A stretch of DNA of 64,000 bases from Kiritimatiellia bacterium (lineage in GTDB: Bacteria > Verrucomicrobiota > Kiritimatiellia > JAAZAB01), in contig JAQUMN010000015.1 in NCBI GenBank assembly GCA_028718125.1, positions 21,640 through 85,639 of the forward strand, given 5' to 3'. The translations under genes and the position numbers were made by a program. The notes under the pieces were generated by a model, which saw only the letters and a list, made by a program, of their open reading frames with translations, was not told where the DNA came from and searched no databases. Position 1 is the first letter of the stretch; every line of letters begins with the position of its first letter. Positions 18,420 to 27,020 of the stretch are shown here, piece by piece.

Positions 18420-19274
18420 ATGGAAACGAACATTCCAAATTATGAACCTGAACCCAAACGGGAATCCAGGATCAACTGGTTCCTGATCACCGTCATTATC
18501 CTGCTTTGCATCGTATCTTTTGTGCAGGGGGTCATCCTGTTCAACATGAAAAACGAACGGGACGGTCTTTCCATAGGCAGGATATTGCGCGAATGCTTTC
18601 AAAAAGCTTGCCCGGGCCAGCTTGGAAAAGTCCGCCAAGCGAACGTCAGCCCGCAGGATAACCAGGTTGTTTTCTGGGAAACCACGGACGATCTCGATCA
18701 AATCCACGATCAGATTAACCGGCTGTTGCGGAATATGACCACGACCTTCGGCTCCCCCATGGCCAGCGGGCCGTTTCCCGGCATAACCATTCAACACAAG
18801 GACGCCCATCGTTCCCCGGCCATGCCGCCATCCAGCCGCGATCTGAACGAGCTTCAACGGGAAATCGAACGGATCTTCGAAGACGCCTATAACGAAAATC
18901 AGCAGAGCAGCTTGCTGTCGCGAGTTAACCACGGGTGGGACATGGTCCCATCCGCTGCGGCCATGAATATCGAAGATCGGGGCAGCAATTATGTGGTCGC
19001 CGTCGCCATGCCGGGATTTGAAAAGGAGGCAATCACGATCAGCCTGGAAGGCCGGCTATTGATCATTGATGCCGAGCAACCGGCACGCGCACAAGCCGCG
19101 GCAACCCGGAACGTTCCAGCCGCGCACCAGGGCCGGCTCCACACGCAGATCATGATGCCGGACAATATCGAAGGTATTGGGACGCAGGCCGTGTTTGACC
19201 ATGACGTGCTCCGCGTGCACATTCCGAAGGCGGTTGAGACCAATTCACTTGTCAGGGCAATTGCAATCCGATAA
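18420..19274 (+). CDS. Membrane-anchored Hsp20/alpha-crystallin-like protein
   Basis: A 284-residue protein. A cytoplasmic N-terminus is followed by one membrane helix (about 21-41, WFLITVIILLCIVSFVQGVI), a polar spacer of about 130 residues, and a C-terminal alpha-crystallin-like domain (about 180-284; NYVVAVAMPGFEKEAITISL, then LLIIDAEQ and a final VLRVHIPKA strand). Ordinary small heat-shock proteins are soluble and about 150 residues long, so the anchor and spacer are unusual. The orientation would place the chaperone domain in the periplasm. It lies behind a sigma-54 promoter next to a two-component system, which suggests an envelope-stress role (inference). Confidence 0.75.
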   Translation: METNIPNYEPEPKRESRINWFLITVIILLCIVSFVQGVILFNMKNERDGLSIGRILRECFQKACPGQLGKVRQANVSPQDNQVVFWETTDDLDQIHDQINRLLRNMTTTFGSPMASGPFPGITIQHKDAHRSPAMPPSSRDLNELQREIERIFEDAYNENQQSSLLSRVNHGWDMVPSAAAMNIEDRGSNYVVAVAMPGFEKEAITISLEGRLLIIDAEQPARAQAAATRNVPAAHQGRLHTQIMMPDNIEGIGTQAVFDHDVLRVHIPKAVETNSLVRAIAIR

Positions 19275-19307
19275 CGTGAACAAGTTTTGTTTATATTCAG
19301 TGAAACT

Positions 19308-19404
19308 GAGATTCCTCGCAAACGCGGAATGACATGTTCGTTGTACGCGGAACGGCATATAAGATCTTGTCATTTCGAGCGTAGCGAGGAATCTCAACTG
19401 TCAT
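19308..19404. repeat. Dispersed inverted repeat (GAGATTCCTCGC type)
   Basis: GAGATTCCTCGC...GGAATGACA on the left is mirrored by GTCATTTCGAGC...GCGAGGAATCTC on the right. A related copy lies at 35190-35282. Such elements are common extragenic repeats; no coding capacity. Confidence 0.55.
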
Positions 19405-19455
19405 GCCGTATAACAGAGTTGCAACCATGATCGTTACCAACAAAGGAGAGAACTG

Positions 19456-20415
19456 ATGCTGGCAGTCAAGCACCTCCAAAAAACATTCGGACTGATCCAC
19501 GCGGTTCGTGATGTGTCATTTAAAGTCGCCCGGGGCGAAGTCCTCGGCTTCCTGGGTCCCAACGGCGCGGGCAAAACCACGACCATGCGCATGATCACCG
19601 GCTTTATCCCGCCCACGGCGGGCACGGCGGAAATCATGGGGCACGATATTCAGGCGGAGCCGATTCCCGCCAAGAAGCTGATCGGGTACCTGCCGGAAAA
19701 CGCCCCGGTTTATGCCGAAATGACCGTCTGGAATTACCTGGAATTCATCGCCGAAATCCGGGGCTTTAACAATCGCGCCAACCACGAGCGGGTTCAACAG
19801 ACCATCGCAGACTGCCGGCTGGATGCCGTCAAGCACCAGGCCATCGGCACGCTCTCCAAGGGGTATAAACAGCGCGTGTGCTTCGCCCAGGCACTCCTGC
19901 ACGATCCGCCGGTGCTCATCATGGACGAGCCCACGGACGGCCTGGATCCCAACCAGAAACATATTGTCCGCACCATGATCCGCGACATGGCGGCGCGCAA
20001 AGCCATTGTGATTTCCACGCACATTCTCGAGGAAGTGGAGGCCATCTGCACGCGCGTCATCATTATCCGCGACGGCACGATTGTCGCCAACGCCACGCCG
20101 ACCGAACTGAAGGCTAAAAGCCGCGCGCACGGCGCGGTGGAACTGATGGTCAAGTCGACGCCCAGCGACATGTTGGCCAAGCTGGGACACACGGCCTCCG
20201 CCGCCCGCGTGGAAGTTTACCCGCCTCTGGCGGCGCAGGCGGTGACCGGAACCTCGTTGCCCCGCGTGGTGGTCTATCCCCGTGATGCCGCCCAGCTGAG
20301 CAAGGACATTATTGCGCTGGTTAAGGCCAACCCGGGGTGGGAAATATCCGCAATGAAAACTTTGGAAGGCCGACTTGATGACGTCTTCCACGAATTGACC
20401 GAAGTCAAAAATTAA
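19456..20415 (+). CDS. ABC transporter ATP-binding protein, GldA-like
   Basis: A 319-residue ABC-2-type ATPase. Walker A GPNGAGKTTT (about 34-43), the signature region LSKGYKQRV (about 134-142, Lys in place of the usual second Gly-side residue) and Walker B VLIMDEPTDGLDP (about 152-164) are present; a C-terminal extension of about 80 residues follows. AAGGAGA precedes the ATG. With the next two genes it forms a GldA/F/G-type exporter, a set known from gliding Bacteroidetes but widespread in non-gliding PVC bacteria, so a gliding role should not be assumed. Confidence 0.88.
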   Translation: MLAVKHLQKTFGLIHAVRDVSFKVARGEVLGFLGPNGAGKTTTMRMITGFIPPTAGTAEIMGHDIQAEPIPAKKLIGYLPENAPVYAEMTVWNYLEFIAEIRGFNNRANHERVQQTIADCRLDAVKHQAIGTLSKGYKQRVCFAQALLHDPPVLIMDEPTDGLDPNQKHIVRTMIRDMAARKAIVISTHILEEVEAICTRVIIIRDGTIVANATPTELKAKSRAHGAVELMVKSTPSDMLAKLGHTASAARVEVYPPLAAQAVTGTSLPRVVVYPRDAAQLSKDIIALVKANPGWEISAMKTLEGRLDDVFHELTEVKN

Positions 20416-20439
20416 CGTGGGCCATGCCCATAACTGAAA

Positions 20440-20575
20440 AAATTCTAAAATCCAAATTCCAAGGAATCATCTAATTCCAATGGAAACAAACAAAATCTTA
20501 AATTATTTTTCACCTTTGGCTTAATTGATTGGTTTTTCTTGGAATTTGGAACTTGGATTTTGGAATTTGGTTTGC
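20440..20575. repeat. AATTCCAAATTC-type inverted repeat region
   Basis: A/T-rich words such as AAATCCAAATTCCAAG on the left are mirrored by TTGGAATTTGG and GGATTTTGGAATTTGG on the right. It lies in the gap between the ATPase and permease genes. A GTTCGATGTTC word follows, also found at 32407-32420. Confidence 0.5.
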
Positions 20576-20610
20576 GCATCAATGTTCGATGTTCACTAAC
20601 AAGGAGATAT

Positions 20611-21354
20611 ATGGATTCTATACGCAACACCAAGGCCATCATCAAACGCGAGTTGGCGTCATACTTCGAATCGCCGGTGGCCTACGTGTTTATGGTTGTA
20701 TTCCTGATGCTGATCGGGTTCCTGACGTTTTTTGTAGCGCGATTTTACGAAAGCGGCCAGGCCGACTTGCGCGGATTTTTCTTCTGGCACCCGTGGATGT
20801 TTCTTATCCTCGTGCCGGCCGCCGCCATGCGGCTCTGGGCCGAAGAGCGCCGCGCCGGGACCATTGAAACCCTGCTGACTCTGCCCGTGACGGCCACGCA
20901 GGCGATCCTCGGCAAATTTCTGGCCGCATGGATTTTCATCGGGCTCATCGTGGCATTGACCTTCCCCATCGTGCTGACTACGGTCTATCTGGGCGCCCCG
21001 GACAGCGGCGCCATCATCTGCGGCTACATCGGGAGCTTCCTGCTGGCCGGGGCCTATCTTTCGGTCGGCATGCTGACTTCGGCCCTGACACGCAACCAGG
21101 TCATCAGTTTCGTGCTCTCGCTGGTCATCTGCCTGTTTCTTCTGCTGGCCGGCTGGCCGCCAGTAACGGATCTCATGGTGCACTGGGCGCCGGAATGGCT
21201 GGTGCGCACCGTGGCGGCCTTCAGTTTTATGCCGCACTATGAGGCGTTCCAGAAAGGCGTCCTGGACCTGCGCGATTTTGCATATTACTTCAGCGTGATA
21301 ATATTCATGCTGTTCGGCACGCACCTGGTGCTGGAAAACCGGAAGGCAGCGTAA
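20611..21354 (+). CDS. ABC-2 type permease, GldF-like
   Basis: About 247 residues from the ATG at 20611, which has AAGGAG at the right distance; the longer frame back to 20539 runs through repeat sequence. Six membrane segments are visible, and the conserved cytoplasmic E-E-R-R-A-G-T-I-E-T-L-L-T-L-P-V motif after TM2 is typical of ABC-2 permeases. It pairs with the upstream ATPase and the downstream GldG-like protein. Confidence 0.85.
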   Translation: MDSIRNTKAIIKRELASYFESPVAYVFMVVFLMLIGFLTFFVARFYESGQADLRGFFFWHPWMFLILVPAAAMRLWAEERRAGTIETLLTLPVTATQAILGKFLAAWIFIGLIVALTFPIVLTTVYLGAPDSGAIICGYIGSFLLAGAYLSVGMLTSALTRNQVISFVLSLVICLFLLLAGWPPVTDLMVHWAPEWLVRTVAAFSFMPHYEAFQKGVLDLRDFAYYFSVIIFMLFGTHLVLENRKAA

Positions 21355-21357
21355 TCT

Positions 21358-21425
21358 AATTGCTGATTTGGAATTTGGGATTGCGGATTTCAAATCATAA
21401 ATCAGAAATCATAAATTCGAAATAA
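21358..21425. repeat. AAATC/GATTT array
   Basis: A short array of GATTT units followed by AAATC units (hairpin-forming) between the permease and GldG-like genes. One of several similar arrays in the window. Confidence 0.5.
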
Positions 21426-21448
21426 TTTAACTATAAAGGAATACCCCT

Positions 21449-23374
21449 ATGGCAATACGGCAACTCTGGAAATTCACCGGCAGCCTGATCGGCCTGCTGG
21501 CCCTGCTGGCCGTCCTGATCGCGGCCAATATTCTTCTCAACCGCGTGCGGGCAAGGGTGGACCTGACGGAAGAGAAACTCTATACCCTCTCCGAAGGCAC
21601 ACGCACCGTTCTAAAGTCCCTGGACGGACCTGTGACCCTGAAGTTTTTCTTTTCCGGCAGCAGCCCGGAAGTGCCCGTGCCGCTCAAGAATTTTGCCCGG
21701 CAGGTAGAGGATTTGCTGAAGGAATATGAATTGGCTTCCGGCGGCAAGGTCCTGGTTGAAACCTACGATCCCGAGCCAGACTCGGACGCGGAGGAATGGG
21801 CACAGCGCTACGGCCTCGCCGGCGAACAGCTGGGCATCATGAACTTCGCCCTCTATATGGGCCTCGTGGCCGTGAAAGGCGACACCCTCTCGGCCCTTCC
21901 TTTCCTCGACCCGCGCAACGAGGCAATGCTGGAATACAACATCACCCGCATGATCGCCCGCGTGGCGAACCCGAAGAAGCCGGTAGTCGGCATCCTGAGC
22001 AGCCTGCCGGTAATGGGCGTGCGCGCTTTCCCTTATGCCATGCCGGGCCAGCCGCGCCCCAAGAACCAGCCGCCCTGGGTGGCATTCCAGGACCTGAACA
22101 AGGACTACGAGGTGCGCCAACTGCCCGTCGATGTCGACGCAATTGATCCCGACCTTGATGTCTTGATCGCCGTCCATCCCAAGGCCATCTCCGAGAAGAC
22201 GCAGTATGCCATTGACCAGTTTGTCCTGCGCGGCGGTCGTCTGCTGGCGTTCATTGACCCCATGTGCCTGGCCGACGCCATGAACCAGGAGGCGGCCATG
22301 GGCATGGCGCGCCCGATGTCCGATCTGGGCCGCTTGCCCGCGGCCTGGGGTATCACCTATGACCCCGACCAGGTCGTCGCCGACCTCACGGCTAGCACCC
22401 GTGTGCAGCGCGGCGACAATGTAGTCGAGGATAATCCCATGTTTCTCACCCTCCGCAATGCAAATATTAGCGGCAAAGACATCGTCACCTCCTCGCTGGA
22501 ATCGCTTGGCCTCCCCATCGCCGGAGCGTTTTCCGGAACCGGCACGGAAGGTTTGAGCGTCGGTTCCCTGCTGGTATCCTCGGAACAGTCTGCGCTCATC
22601 AGCTTTTTCTCCGCCCAGTTGGGCGGGGAAGCCGTCCGCCGCGAATTCAAGAGCGGGCTGAAGCGCCTGAACCTGTCCATCCGCCTGCAGGGCAAGTTCA
22701 AAACCGCTTTCCCGCAAGGCAAGCCCAAGGCGGCTCCGGACCAGGAGAAAAAGGATCCGGCGGAGAGCGCCAAGGAACCGGCCAAACCGGAAGACACCAC
22801 ACCGGCATTGAAGGAAAGCATCAAGGCAAGCACGGTGATCCTAGTGGCAGACGTGGATATGCTGTATGACCCCTTCGCCGTGCAGGAAATGCCTATTTTC
22901 GGCCAGCGCGTATTTCAGCCGCTGAACGATAACGTCAATTTCTTTGCCAACGCGCTTGAGCAGCTTTCCGGTAGTGTGGACTTGCTCCAGATCCGTGCGC
23001 GCGGCCGGATCGAACGTCCGTTTGACCGCGTTCAGGATCTCCAGAGCGAAGCGCAACAGCGCTGGATGATGCAGGAACGCACGCTCCAGGAACAGCTGGC
23101 CGCCACCCAGACACGACTGGAAAGCCTGCAGTCCCAGAAAGACAAGAGCCAGCGCTTCATTCTCAGCGCCGAGCAGGAACAGGAGATCGCCAAGTTCAAG
23201 CAGGAACAGATCAAGACCCAGCGCGAACTCAAGCAGGTGCGCAAGAACCTGCGCGAAGGCATTGAAGAACTTGGCGTGAAGGTCAAGGTCATCAATATCC
23301 TGGCCGTGCCCGTGCTGGTTTGCCTGGCAGGACTGGCCTTCGGCTGGCGCCGGCGGCAGAGCATGAGGCTCTAG
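21449..23374 (+). CDS. GldG-like ABC-associated membrane protein
   Basis: A 641-residue protein with TM helices at about 12-33 and 610-629 and a large extracytoplasmic region between them. The family hallmark after TM1 is present: VDLTEEKLYTLSEGT followed by LKSLDGPVTLKFFFS. The middle resembles the IFT52/GldG-type domain. An acidic-basic linker at about 425-455 (KPKAAPDQEKKDPAESAKEP) and a long coiled coil at about 520-600 precede TM2. It partners the GldA/GldF-like ATPase and permease. The C-terminal RRRQSMRL tail is cytoplasmic. Confidence 0.85.
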   Translation: MAIRQLWKFTGSLIGLLALLAVLIAANILLNRVRARVDLTEEKLYTLSEGTRTVLKSLDGPVTLKFFFSGSSPEVPVPLKNFARQVEDLLKEYELASGGKVLVETYDPEPDSDAEEWAQRYGLAGEQLGIMNFALYMGLVAVKGDTLSALPFLDPRNEAMLEYNITRMIARVANPKKPVVGILSSLPVMGVRAFPYAMPGQPRPKNQPPWVAFQDLNKDYEVRQLPVDVDAIDPDLDVLIAVHPKAISEKTQYAIDQFVLRGGRLLAFIDPMCLADAMNQEAAMGMARPMSDLGRLPAAWGITYDPDQVVADLTASTRVQRGDNVVEDNPMFLTLRNANISGKDIVTSSLESLGLPIAGAFSGTGTEGLSVGSLLVSSEQSALISFFSAQLGGEAVRREFKSGLKRLNLSIRLQGKFKTAFPQGKPKAAPDQEKKDPAESAKEPAKPEDTTPALKESIKASTVILVADVDMLYDPFAVQEMPIFGQRVFQPLNDNVNFFANALEQLSGSVDLLQIRARGRIERPFDRVQDLQSEAQQRWMMQERTLQEQLAATQTRLESLQSQKDKSQRFILSAEQEQEIAKFKQEQIKTQRELKQVRKNLREGIEELGVKVKVINILAVPVLVCLAGLAFGWRRRQSMRL

Positions 23375-23557
23375 ACTCCGGAAGACGGACGCCTGACACC
23401 AGACGACTAAGGATGGGATAAGAAACTAAACAATAAACGTTGCGTTCGGCGTGAGACACTTTTTCGACTTGTCCGCCTATGGTGGAACCAAATTTGACAC
23501 ACTGCCGAAGTTAGACATCAATCGAATATATACGGAGAAAGACAGGAGACATAGACC

Positions 23558-24889
23558 ATGAAGACACGGAACCTAATTCTGCTTGTTGTGTTGGCAGGCG
23601 GTCTGATCGGATGGGCCGCATGGACAATGCGTCCCCAGGCGAAACCGGGATCCGCGCTGATCGGCACGCAAGTCCTGCCCGGCCTGCCGATTAATCGCGT
23701 AAACAAAATGGTGTTGACGACCACGGGGAGCACCCTCACGCTGGCTAAGGTAAAAGGCACCTGGACCGTGGCCAACCGGTTTAATTATCCTGCCGCCTTC
23801 GACAAGATCGCCGATGGCCTGCTTCAGCTCAGCGAGATGAAGGTGGGGCAAGTAATGAACGTCAGTGACTCGCAGAAAGGCGCCTTTAACCTGCTGGACC
23901 CTGTCGCGGTGACCACGGGACGCATGGAACAGGCCGGCACGCGCGTAGAACTTCGGGACGAAAATGACGGGCTGCTGGCCAGCCTGCTCATCGGCAAACC
24001 TTTTATGCGCGCCTCCCCGGAGGGTGGCATGCAAGGGCCGCTTGACTCCGGCAGTTATCCGGATGGACAATATGTGCAGACGGCCGATGGCCATGTTGTT
24101 CTGGTCGGCAAGACCCTTGACCGGCTGACCGAAGGTGTTAAAAACTGGCTGGCCGAAGAGTTCATCAATGCCACCGCCGACGATATTCAGGAAATTTCGA
24201 TCACTGCGCCCGATCGCGCGGCGATCAAGTTGGTGCGGGCAAAAGAAGGCAAGCTTTTCACACTCGAAGGGATGAAGGCCGAGGAAGGCACATTAGACAC
24301 GGCCAAGGTCAACCAGATAAGCGGCGCGCTGAATTTGCTCGGGTTCGACGACATCGCCGCCCCCACCCTGTCACCCAATGAAACCGGCCTGGAGCACCCC
24401 GTGGCGTTTGAAGCCAAAACACGGCAGGGCCAGACCTATACCATACGCATCGGCAACACGCTGACCAACGACACCTTCGACCGTTACATACAGGTGGGCA
24501 CAACATGGGAAGCGCCGGCGGAGCCGGCGGCGAAGGGAGCGGCGGCGGGGACGAACGCGGTGGACGCGGCCAAGGCAGTCCAGCAGAAGGCAGATGAAGC
24601 CGCGAAGAGAGCGGAAGAAGTCAAGGCGCTCAACGACCGGCTATCGGCTTGGACGTTTATTATCAAGTCATATCGGGCGGAGCCTTTGCTGATCAAGCGC
24701 GCGGACCTGATCAAGAAAACCGAGCCGGCCGGAGGACAGAAGACTGACACCGGCCTGCCCGCCGAAGCCCTAACGAAGGCGGGAGGACGGACGCTGGACG
24801 ACAGACGCCGGACACCAGACCAGACAACGAACAACGGAGAAGAGAAGCAAACGCCCAACGTCCATCGCCAGACGCTCAACGCCGAATGA
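23558..24889 (+). CDS. DUF4340-family protein with a repeat-derived tail
   Basis: A 443-residue membrane-anchored protein (TM about 4-22). Residues about 30-310 show the repeated beta-alpha units of DUF4340 proteins, which accompany GldA/F/G-type exporters in many bacteria. An alanine/lysine-rich helix (about 320-355) precedes the last family-like segment. The final 50 or so residues (from about 24735) are low-complexity and encoded by DNA that matches intergenic repeats elsewhere in the window, so the original stop was probably lost. The 183-base gap before the gene carries no other gene. Confidence 0.8.
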   Translation: MKTRNLILLVVLAGGLIGWAAWTMRPQAKPGSALIGTQVLPGLPINRVNKMVLTTTGSTLTLAKVKGTWTVANRFNYPAAFDKIADGLLQLSEMKVGQVMNVSDSQKGAFNLLDPVAVTTGRMEQAGTRVELRDENDGLLASLLIGKPFMRASPEGGMQGPLDSGSYPDGQYVQTADGHVVLVGKTLDRLTEGVKNWLAEEFINATADDIQEISITAPDRAAIKLVRAKEGKLFTLEGMKAEEGTLDTAKVNQISGALNLLGFDDIAAPTLSPNETGLEHPVAFEAKTRQGQTYTIRIGNTLTNDTFDRYIQVGTTWEAPAEPAAKGAAAGTNAVDAAKAVQQKADEAAKRAEEVKALNDRLSAWTFIIKSYRAEPLLIKRADLIKKTEPAGGQKTDTGLPAEALTKAGGRTLDDRRRTPDQTTNNGEEKQTPNVHRQTLNAE

Positions 24890-24898
24890 CGGACACCT

Positions 24899-24950
24899 GA
24901 TGAATTGCGGATTTAAAATCCGAAATCAAAAATCATAAATCAAAAATACT
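24899..24950. repeat. AAATC array
   Basis: Units such as AAATCCGAAATCAAAAATC between the DUF4340 gene and the MoxR gene. Same family as 21358-21425. Confidence 0.5.
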
Positions 24951-24969
24951 CTATACAGGAGATAAAACC

Positions 24970-25959
24970 ATGGACCACACAGAAATCACCAAAACCACCG
25001 ACCTGATTCACGAGCAAACCAAGGCCATCGACACCGTGCGCCAGGAAGTGATGAAAGTCATGGTGGGCCAGGAGCGCATGCTCGACCGCATGCTGATTGC
25101 GCTCATCACCGGCGGCCACATTCTTCTGGAAGGCGTGCCGGGGCTGGCCAAAACCACAGCTGTAAAAACGCTGGCCCGGACGCTGGGGCTCAAATTCCAG
25201 CGGATCAGTTTCACGCCGGACCTCTTGCCGGCCGACCTGATCGGCACGATGATTTACGACCCGCGCGCCGGAACATTCTCAGCCAAGAAGGGGCCGGTCT
25301 TCACCAACCTCCTGTTGGCAGATGAAATTAACCGGGCACCGGCCAAGGTGCAGTCGGCCCTGCTGGAAGCCATGCAGGAACACCAGGTGACGATTGGCGA
25401 CCACACCTATCCCCTGCCGGAACCGTTCATGGTCATGGCCACGCAGAACCCCATCGAACAGGAAGGCACCTATCCCCTGCCCGAGGCCCAGATCGACCGC
25501 TTCATGCTCAAGTGCAAGGTAACTTACCCCTCCAAGGACGACGAACGCCGGATCATGAACCGGTTCACACGCAAACGGGATGACCAGGTCAACACCGTCA
25601 TGTCGTCCGAGCAGATCTTCGTATTGCGCGACCTGCTGGACCAGGTCTATTGCGACGAGAAGGTGGGCGAATATATCCTTGACCTCGTCTTCGCCACGCG
25701 CAAGCCCTCGGCATACAACATCCCGGCGGATCACCAGATTGAATACGGGGCCTCGCCGCGCGCCACCCTTTATCTGAACATGGCCTCCCGCACCAACGCC
25801 ATGCTGCGCGGCCGTGGTTACGCCACGCCCCAGGACGTCAAGGAAATCGCCCATGACGTGCTCCGGCACCGCATCATGTTGACCTACGAGGCGGAAGCGG
25901 AAGAAGTCACCAGCGAGGACCTGATCACGCGCCTGTTAAACGACATCCCGGTGCCCTGA
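24970..25959 (+). CDS. MoxR-family AAA+ ATPase
   Basis: A 329-residue MoxR ATPase of normal length: Walker A GVPGLAKT (55-62), Walker B LLADEINR (about 115-122), sensor 1 in MATQNPIEQEGTYPLPEAQ, and the C-terminal lid. MoxR proteins are chaperone-like and work with von Willebrand A-domain proteins, several of which follow here (DUF58, BatA, BatB). It opens the MoxR/Bat half of the locus. ACAGGAGA precedes the ATG. Confidence 0.93.
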   Translation: MDHTEITKTTDLIHEQTKAIDTVRQEVMKVMVGQERMLDRMLIALITGGHILLEGVPGLAKTTAVKTLARTLGLKFQRISFTPDLLPADLIGTMIYDPRAGTFSAKKGPVFTNLLLADEINRAPAKVQSALLEAMQEHQVTIGDHTYPLPEPFMVMATQNPIEQEGTYPLPEAQIDRFMLKCKVTYPSKDDERRIMNRFTRKRDDQVNTVMSSEQIFVLRDLLDQVYCDEKVGEYILDLVFATRKPSAYNIPADHQIEYGASPRATLYLNMASRTNAMLRGRGYATPQDVKEIAHDVLRHRIMLTYEAEAEEVTSEDLITRLLNDIPVP

Positions 25960-25964
25960 CGGAA

Positions 25965-26098
25965 TTTAGTGATTGCCGATTTGCGATTGCCGATTTCAGA
26001 TTTATGAAAGATCGCCATCATCAACCGTGACCATGTTCCACATCGCTCGTTGACAGGTTCAGGTCAAATCGACAATCGGAAATTGAAAATCGAAAATC
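25965..26098. repeat. GATTT/AATCG array
   Basis: GATTGCCGATTTGCGATTGCCGATTT-like units on the left and AATCGACAATCGG / GAAAATCG units on the right, in inverted relation, between the moxR and DUF58 genes. Confidence 0.5.
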
Positions 26099-26102
26099 TA
26101 CC

Positions 26103-26993
26103 ATGCCCATTGACACCAAAGAACTGATGAAGCATGTCCGCCGGATCAAGGTGGTTACGGCCAAGCTTGTGGACGAACACATTTCCGGCGAATATCACTC
26201 CGTCTTCAAGGGGCGGGGCATGGAATTCGACGAAGTGCGCGAGTATGTGCCCGGCGATGACGTGCGCTCCATTGACTGGAACGTGACGGCCCGCATGGGC
26301 CACCCCTACGTCAAGCGTTTCTGCGAAGAGCGCGAATTAACCATCATGTTCCTGGTGGACATTTCCGGCTCCATGATTTTCGGGTCCGCCCTGCGCTCCA
26401 AGGCCGAGGTGGCCGCCGAACTGACCAGTCTCCTGGCTCTTTCGGCCATTAAAAATCAGGACAAGGTCGGCATGATCCTGTTTTCAGACCGGATTGAGCG
26501 CTATATCCCGCCGCGCAAGGGACGGACGGCCGCGATGCGGCTGGTGCGCGAAGTGCTGGCCGCCGAGGAAACGCGCCGCGAAACCAACATGGGCGCGGCC
26601 CTGCAGTTCCTGAACAAAGTCCAGAAACGCCGGGCAGTGGTTTTCCTGGTTTCCGATTTCCTGGCAACGGGATATGACAAGGAATTACGGGTTATGGCCC
26701 GCCACCACGACCTGATTGCCTGCCCGATTTCCGATCCCCGCGAACAAAGCATGCCCAACATCGGACTGCTGGAAGTGATCAACCCGGAAACGGGCGAGTT
26801 CATGCTGGTCGATACCGGCTCCCGCCGGCTGCTGGAGTCGTTCCGCTCCCAGGCCGCCGCCGAAGAACAGACGCGCAACAAGCAATTTCAGCGGCTCAAA
26901 GTGGACCGCCTGGCGCTGACCACCGACCGGCCCTTTGTGGACGATGTGCGCCGGCTTTTCCACCTTCGCCAGCACCGGAAACAGCGGGGATGA
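26103..26993 (+). CDS. DUF58-domain protein
   Basis: A 296-residue cytoplasmic protein. The DUF58 core is clear: GRGMEFDEVREYVPGDDVR followed by SIDWNVTARMG and then a vWA-like strand with a MIDAS-type motif (FLVDISGSM, about residue 86-90). Such proteins sit next to MoxR in thousands of genomes; the pair is thought to help assemble or activate protein complexes. It is followed after 27 bases by the BatD-like gene. Confidence 0.9.
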   Translation: MPIDTKELMKHVRRIKVVTAKLVDEHISGEYHSVFKGRGMEFDEVREYVPGDDVRSIDWNVTARMGHPYVKRFCEERELTIMFLVDISGSMIFGSALRSKAEVAAELTSLLALSAIKNQDKVGMILFSDRIERYIPPRKGRTAAMRLVREVLAAEETRRETNMGAALQFLNKVQKRRAVVFLVSDFLATGYDKELRVMARHHDLIACPISDPREQSMPNIGLLEVINPETGEFMLVDTGSRRLLESFRSQAAAEEQTRNKQFQRLKVDRLALTTDRPFVDDVRRLFHLRQHRKQRG

Positions 26994-27020
26994 AAAAAGG
27001 CGGGATAAAGAGAATGTCGG

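Noticed and set aside
21611-22717. Minus-strand open frame of 368 codons opposite the GldG-like gene
   Set aside because: Composition is Gly/Arg/His-rich without motifs, and the plus-strand GldG-like gene is well supported.
19456-23374. Gliding-motility machinery
   Set aside because: GldA/F/G-like exporters occur in many non-gliding bacteria, and none of the other gld or spr genes is present.
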